DNA of 64,000 bases, taken from Doryteuthis pealeii. Lineage: Eukaryota; Mollusca; Cephalopoda; Myopsida; Loliginidae. Below the pieces are notes generated by a model, which was given only the letters and a program-made list of their open reading frames with translations, ran no database searches and was not told the origin of the DNA. Positions 47,016-64,000 of the stretch are shown here, one piece after another. The stretch is from the NCBI GenBank assembly GCA_023376005.1, contig CM042157.1:56531221-56595220 (forward strand). Direction: 5' to 3'. How positions within the stretch are numbered: position 1 is the stretch's first letter; each line of letters starts with the position of its first letter. The position numbers and the translations under genes are program-made.

Positions 47016-47456
47016 GCATAACATGAGAAATTAAAAAAGAAAAAAAATTAAAAGAAAAGAAAATATATATTGAAAAATAAACGAAAAAAGCCCATAAAGA
47101 GACACAAAAAATTTACTGAAACTGTTTGTTTGCTAAATTTTTTTTTTTTTTTTTTTTTCTCCAAAAATTTCTTTCTTGCCTGTTTGTTCTTTATTTTTGT
47201 TTTTATGTCTTTAAAGTTTGTTTTTATTTTTTTTTTGTCTTTTTAAATTTTATCTTTTTTTTTTTTTTTTTTAAGGTGGTGAAAAGATAAGGAGATACAT
47301 TATGATGTGGGGTTAAGTAAGTAGGAATTCTTAGGTGCTTGTTGTTGTGTGTGTGGTGGTAAAGGGGGGGGAGAGTCGAAGGGGGGAGGGGGATGGAGGA
47401 ATAGATCTGATTTGGGTTCAGGATCAAGTTGAGAATGGGAAGGGGGATGAGTGGGG

Positions 47457-58998
<11,542 letters not shown>

Positions 58999-59568
58999 CT
59001 GCAAAGACAGAAATGGAAGGAATAAAAAAAGTGGCATTGATTTTTGATTTTTTTAAAAATCACAATTTTTTAATTTTTTTTTATTTCCCTCAAAAATGCA
59101 CAAAAAAAAAAAAAATAAATAAATAAACAGATTAAAGACAAAGTTAATTAAAACTATTGTAGCTGTATAAAACCAGGTTAAAAGCATAGTAAAGGGAACT
59201 TTTTTAAGACCTTATTTTTCTGATGCAGGTATCATTGGGGAAGGATAAAAGACTTGATAAAAGGGCCAAGCATAAGGCACCAATTTGGTAGTGGAAAATA
59301 AGGTGTTGTTCAAAATTTAGAATGCAAATACAAGTTGAACAGGGGTGGGGGGGGGGCATTCATGCCTTTTTCTTAAAGTACTTGGATGTGTCACTATGAC
59401 AACTAATTGTATCACCTTGTATCGTACAAAAAGTTATCCTGCAGACAAAGGCAGGTTGGTTGTTTTTACAGCATGTCAATCTTTGTTGGGTTATTTTATG
59501 CCGAGGTCAGAATAACAATTAGAGTCACTAACTACAGGGATGAGTAAAAAGTTTTGCAACATTTTGTG

Positions 59569-59886
59569 GGTAATCTGAACATTAACTACATTAATGAGAG
59601 TAACCTCCCCAGGTTTCTTTCACTTTGAGAAAGCTGTCTGTTTTGGTCAGCCATTTTCATTTCACCGTAAATCTACACTGAAAATACGAATTTGTTTGAA
59701 TCAATAGAATTGAATGTTTTAATACAAAAAATTGTTATTAAGAACACATTTTACGATATTTTCATGTTAAAACACGCAGTTATATTGATTATGGTGAAAT
59801 GAAAATGATCGACCAAAACGACTTCCTCAAAGAGAAAGAAACAAGAGGAGGTTACTCTCATTTATGTTGCTAATGTTCAGATTACC
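59569..59886. mobile_element. Palindromic MITE, family P1, copy 3 (8-bp TSD)
   Basis: 318 bp. Perfect duplication ATTTTGTG at 59561-59568 and 59887-59894. It starts GGTAATCTGAACATTAACTA and ends TAATGTTCAGATTACC. The left arm keeps ACCGTAAATCTACACTGAAA. The right arm lacks the matching segment: it jumps from TATATTGATT to ATGGTGAAATG. Confidence 0.93.
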
Positions 59887-60202
59887 ATTTTGTGAATGTA
59901 AGACAATCTAACAGGTGTGAATGCTTTTGCCAAAGTCATGAAGATGATGATTTGCACCAAATTGTGAGATACAAAGCTTACCTAATACTCTGAGAGCAAC
60001 TCACTGGATTTGCCTATATGATTTGGAGCACAGCCTCAGAATCTACAGTTTTATGTCTATCTGACCTAAATATTTAAAAGCCTTAAAAAAGAAAAAAAAA
60101 AGGTGTCTTCAGGTTACCTTTACTGCACTTTTGAGACCATCCTCTCTTAACGCCATCTGCATGACTGCAGACAGATCCCCCCCCCTCTCCCCATAAAGTA
60201 AT

Positions 60203-60515
60203 TTATGGTGAATTCGCAGAAGGCACTCTAAGAGCAGGAGGCCCTGAAAGCAGTTCAAAGACCATATGAAGATGACTGAAGAAATGCGCCATTACACCTT
60301 CAAGCCTGGAAGATCTGGCCTCCAACAGACAGGGTTGACAAGACACATGCCACACAGGAGCTGAATGGCTCCATATCAAGATCAATAGGGCTGCAGTGAT
60401 GACTGTCACCATGCACCACAGAATGCAGATGGAAATTTCCCTTGCAATGTGTGTGACCGCATCTGCAAGTCCAGAATTGGACCAGTTAGCCACCAGAGGG
60501 TCCACAACTGATGAA
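60203..60515 (+). pseudogene. LINE 3'-end remnant with C2H2-like finger
   Basis: On the + strand the frames read GEFAEG.LRAGGPEKQFKDHM, then THMPHR, and finally NFPCNVCDRICKSRIGPVSH-QRVHN. CxxC..(I)GxxSHxxxH is the C-terminal finger of LINE polyproteins. Frameshifts separate the blocks. The 100-residue open frame on the opposite strand is antisense to this and is not a gene. Related to 30365-30840. Confidence 0.78.
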
Positions 60516-60991
60516 CAACATGGAGTTATGTCGTCTGCAACGGACTTCTAAAAAAGGACATTAACCTGGTCTATTAGCCTAATTTCTGTTAGTTCATACC
60601 CCTACTAATTCTGCTACTATTATGAATATAGTCAATTTGTAGTTGAGCATGTGACTTAATTAAGTGAATTTCTTCATGTTGAAACTAAAGAGTTTTTTTG
60701 GTATATAAAACTTTTAAGAAGGATTGGTCAAGTAGAATTTTGAATCTATGATAAAGACAAGAGTGGAACATTAAGACAGGAAGGTTTTTGTTATTTAAAT
60801 ACATGAAATAATATTATAAAAATTATATTGTAAGGACTGCTTATTTCAGGAGGTTTGCAAAATTCATGTCATCCAGTTGGTTGGTAACACACTCATCAGA
60901 AAGTTAAACTTTTGGCAGAGGTGGAATTCTGGGATATTTTGTATTTCATTGTTTGTTGGTGGTGCATTTATTTAAGAGTTATAGTGTAGGA

Positions 60992-60997
<6 letters not shown>

Positions 60998-61082
<85 letters not shown>
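60998..61082. repeat. (TA)n(TG)n microsatellite
   Basis: About 65 bp of TA then 20 bp of TG, uninterrupted. 60540-61527 otherwise has no recognised gene. Confidence 0.94.
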
Positions 61083-61527
61083 ATTAGTTCAAAATGTATA
61101 TGTTGCCTAATAGGCTGGCAAGGCACCGAAAAAGACAATTCTTTTGATGCCAAAAGTTTATAACCTAGTGGAAGTGTATTTGTGGGATTTAAAAAAAAAA
61201 ATTTAAAAAAATTCTATTAATGTATTTTATTATTGGTTTTAATATTTTATGTATTTTTATTTATCTATCCTATTAATTTCTTCATCTCCAAAAAGGTGCA
61301 TTCTACCATTACCAGATATTTGTAGAGATGAACTTAACTTAGATATAAAATATTGCCATAAGTAATTTAATATCCTAATATTAAGAAAATGAGATTTTGT
61401 AAGACACCTTGAAAGTATAACATCACACGGACATAGAAATAAAATAAGTCCCCAAAATCTTAAGTAACCAGAGACTTTATTCTATTGTACAGATATTTGA
61501 CAAAATTAATTATGGCACCAAACTATA

Positions 61528-62180
61528 TCTTATTATAATGGAGATTGTGTTTTTTCTGTCTGTAACCGAAACTATATTCCTACTCATGTCACAATTCCCT
61601 TTAGTTATTGACATCACATTCTCCATGATTTTATTTTTATTTAACCTCAATTATTAATAAAATTGTCTTACATTATTAATACTGTTAACCATGTCTACTT
61701 ACTAACAACATGCAATTGTATTTATATATACAACAAAATAGCGGTTTACAGTGTAAACGGGAAGGCTAATTTGCATATTAATATTAAAAAATCGAATTTA
61801 ATAAATATGTGCTTAGTATTATTGATTTCTAACTGTTTGGTTTTATTTTAATGAATATAAGCAAAAATCTCTTCAATGAATCTTAAATGAAATCCATTAA
61901 CAAGAAAAAATAACTGTCATTTTATTTTTACTTCCTTCTTATAGCTAAATACTTAAATTAGAAAAAATAACAATGAAAGACGAGAGTGATGGAAGAGTAA
62001 GTTTCAGTTGTTCCATTTTTTTATTATACTCCCTCTGTCTCAAATCTTTTATTATACTCCTCTGTTTCAAATCTTTTTATCTGTATTCTTATTTAGTTCC
62101 ATTAGCCTTTCTAATTTAAAACAATATTTTATTACATTAAACTTAAATACTTGCACCCGGAGGGTGCATATATTTGCTAG
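61528..62180 (+). mobile_element. Non-autonomous Helitron, copy 3
   Basis: 653 bp. Starts TCTTATTATAATGGAGATTG after A, ends with hairpin GCACCCGGAGGGTGC, ATATATTTG, CTAG before T. It is slightly longer than copy 2 because TTTATTATACTCCCTCTGT is locally duplicated at 62020-62065. It lies upstream of the recognised SMAD4 exons, probably in a SMAD4 intron. Confidence 0.88.
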
Positions 62181-63280
62181 TTTTTTAACATATAAAAAAA
62201 AAAAAATTGCTTATAGGATTAACATCATCAAGGTGCAATGAACTTTGTATAGAAATAGTATTTCAGTAAACATGTACTAAACGCATCCAATGTTGCCCCC
62301 ACCCCCACCACCACACACACACATTGGCATTCTTTGCATTCCTCAAGAAAATAATTTAAAAAATAAAAATAAAAAACGAAGGAAGTGCTGTTCTATATTG
62401 CTGAGTGATCTGTCATGGCTGATAATAAGTGTAACAGTTTTGTTTTTGTTTATTTTGCTTTCTGTGGAGAAAAAAAAATGTGAAGGTTTCTAAACTTTTA
62501 TGAGGGGAGCAAATTTGATTGTGGGGGAGGATGCTGTTAGACCTGGTGTTACAACTGCATTTTGTGAGTGTGTGTGTGTGTGTATATATATATTTTTATA
62601 TATAAAAACATACACATTTATGTTTAATAATTCATAACACAATTGGATTATTAAACAAGAACGAAATATAATTTTTTTTAAAGTAGGTCTGATTGATGTA
62701 TTAAAAATCAAAAAAAAACTTGAAGAAAAGATAGAAAAAAATGGAAAAAAATAAAAGATAGAAAAAATAATTAATATAAAACAATGCAAAAGGCAAAATC
62801 AAAGTAGATAATTTTAAATGCAGAAGAAAAAAGAAAAAGCAGCATTCAGGGTTAAACCACACAAATCAAAATTATTAGAAACCTCATAAACATATACAAA
62901 AAGGAATCTGAAAATAAACTTTCAAAATTTTTTTAAAAAGAATATTCAATGCATATTTTGCTCAACATATAAGACAAACATAGAAAATGAACTGAAAATA
63001 TATACAAATAAATAGAAAAAAAATTATATAAAAATGAATGAACAAATAAAGGCTCGTTACATGTTTTTTATAACCACTGTACTCTCAATCTTACTTAAAT
63101 TGATTGATGGAACCCACTTAAATGTCGCCTTTGGTAGCCATTAAATTCAGTATTGAATCTTACTCTTAAAAAAAAAAATAGGGGCAGTACTCTAAGAGTT
63201 AATCAAAAGTGAACAAATTCCACACTATCCTTATTCAATATAAAGTCACATTGTATTACAGAATTTTTATTTTTTTATAG
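62181..63280. other. AT-rich DNA, no recognised gene
   Basis: CA tract at 62312-62322, TG/TA tract at 62568-62592, many A runs. No SMAD4 linker exon could be supported here on the - strand. Confidence 0.4.
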
Positions 63281-63284
63281 AAAA

Positions 63285-63985
63285 AATTCTGAAGAATAAG
63301 TCAGTGTCACTATTGAAAATGAGAAACTACATAATTAATCCCACTATACTACCTACTTACCTACCTTCAATCTAAGGAAAAAGGAGAGACAAACTAAGTG
63401 AAATTTAAATGAAATGATCGACTATGAAGTTGATTTTGATTTCAATGATTCAGATAAAGAATGATACACATGCTGCTGTACATAATGTAGACAATGTAGA
63501 AGTAGGGAATTGTTAGCATTGACTGGTTATATTACATAATGAGTTAGCCTATTCATTTTGTAATATAGTGTAATTTTTTGTTCTATTTTCCATTCTAGTG
63601 GTAAACAATATAATTCACTTTGTACCAAAAAATCTCAGAATTTGGTGTAATGATCGACTATGAAGTTGATTCCAATGATTCAGATAAGAGATGATACACA
63701 TGCTGCTGTACATAATGTAGAAGTAGGGTAGGGAATTTACTCATTTTATTTAGAAAATCTTTTTATTGTTCTAACATTAATTTATACATTCACCTTAATT
63801 ATAACATTTTATGGGGATTTAAAGTTGGTTTTTTTTTTATATTTAATTGCTAGAAAATAAGTCAGCAGTGGCAACTAAAAATTAGAAACTGCATTATTAA
63901 TACTATTGTAACTATCTACCTACCTTCAATCTAAGGGGAAAGGAAAGACAAAATAAGTGAAATTCAACCCTTTACAGACATATAT
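63285..63985. repeat. Local direct duplications
   Basis: ATGATCGACTATGAAGTTGA with GATACACATGCTGCTGTACA and AATGTAGAAGTAGGG occurs at 63416-63520 and again at 63650-63735. GAAACTRCATWATTAAT with CTACCTTCAATCTAAGG and GACAAAMTAAGTGAAATT occurs at 63321-63405 and 63885-63965. The two pairs have different offsets (about 235 and 565 bp), so this is a mosaic and not a simple tandem. Confidence 0.8.
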
Positions 63986-64000
63986 TTTTAGGTACCATTA

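Larger units (their letters stand above)
38900..47456 (-). other. Homopolymer-rich region downstream of SMAD4 (3' UTR plus intergenic)
   Basis: Lies 3' of the SMAD4 stop. The proximal part must include the SMAD4 3' UTR, but its end cannot be placed by eye. Long A or T tracts recur, for example at 43275-43306, 43591-43621, 44699-44727, 45381-45413, 45449-45468, 46990-47014 and 47139-47158. Dinucleotide tracts lie at 40602-40650 and 42077-42093, and (GGT)n at 46009-46031. No other host coding exon is seen. Confidence 0.5.

Noticed and set aside
60203..60505. 100-residue - strand frame
   Set aside because: The + strand carries recognisable LINE C-terminal motifs, so the - strand frame is its antisense shadow.

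Overview
The window is AT-rich animal nuclear DNA. It has spliced genes with GT-AG introns of 1.4 to 7.4 kb, long microsatellites, poly(A)/(T) tracts and a very dense load of interspersed repeats. A lophotrochozoan, perhaps a mollusc, is my best guess. The species cannot be fixed from what I can see. I found no bacterial genes, no CRISPR array and no intact RNA gene.

Three host genes are supported, all incomplete at their 5' ends. (1) The last two coding exons of guanine deaminase (GDA) lie on the + strand at 983-1126 and 2747-2844. (2) The last two coding exons of an unrecognised single-pass membrane protein lie on the + strand at 26689-26896 and 29072-29273, joined in phase. (3) Four consecutive exons encoding essentially the whole MH2 domain of SMAD4, with the stop codon, lie on the - strand at 58815-58998, 57217-57385, 55038-55176 and 47457-47686. 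The SMAD4 MH1 and linker exons were not recognised up to 64000. Nothing suggests that the three genes work together: one is purine catabolism, one is an unknown surface protein and one is TGF-beta/BMP signalling.

The rest is repeat-derived. There are LINE C-terminal remnants at 1-690, 30365-30840, 41490-41680 and 60203-60515. Internally deleted Tc1/mariner elements lie at 1974-2501 and 31569-31807, the second with an empty-site duplicate beside it. Three non-autonomous Helitrons share termini (13704-15159, 16032-16643, 61528-62180), and the first carries a GC-rich tandem array. A palindromic MITE family has three full copies with perfect 8-bp target duplications (3514-3783, 48458-48850, 59569-59886). 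Other foldback families occur at 5.8/33.3 kb, 11.6/23.8/28.6 kb, 25 kb and 38.2/56.8 kb.

Several tRNA-like SINE families and a 5S rRNA-derived SINE family (8.7, 36.6 and 49.5 kb) are interspersed throughout. The 3' side of the SMAD4 terminal exon, about 38.9-50 kb, is unusually rich in homopolymer A/T tracts. The most notable observations are the 5S-derived SINE, the 8-bp-TSD foldback family, the Helitron with a captured and amplified satellite, and the occupied/empty Tc1 site pair.
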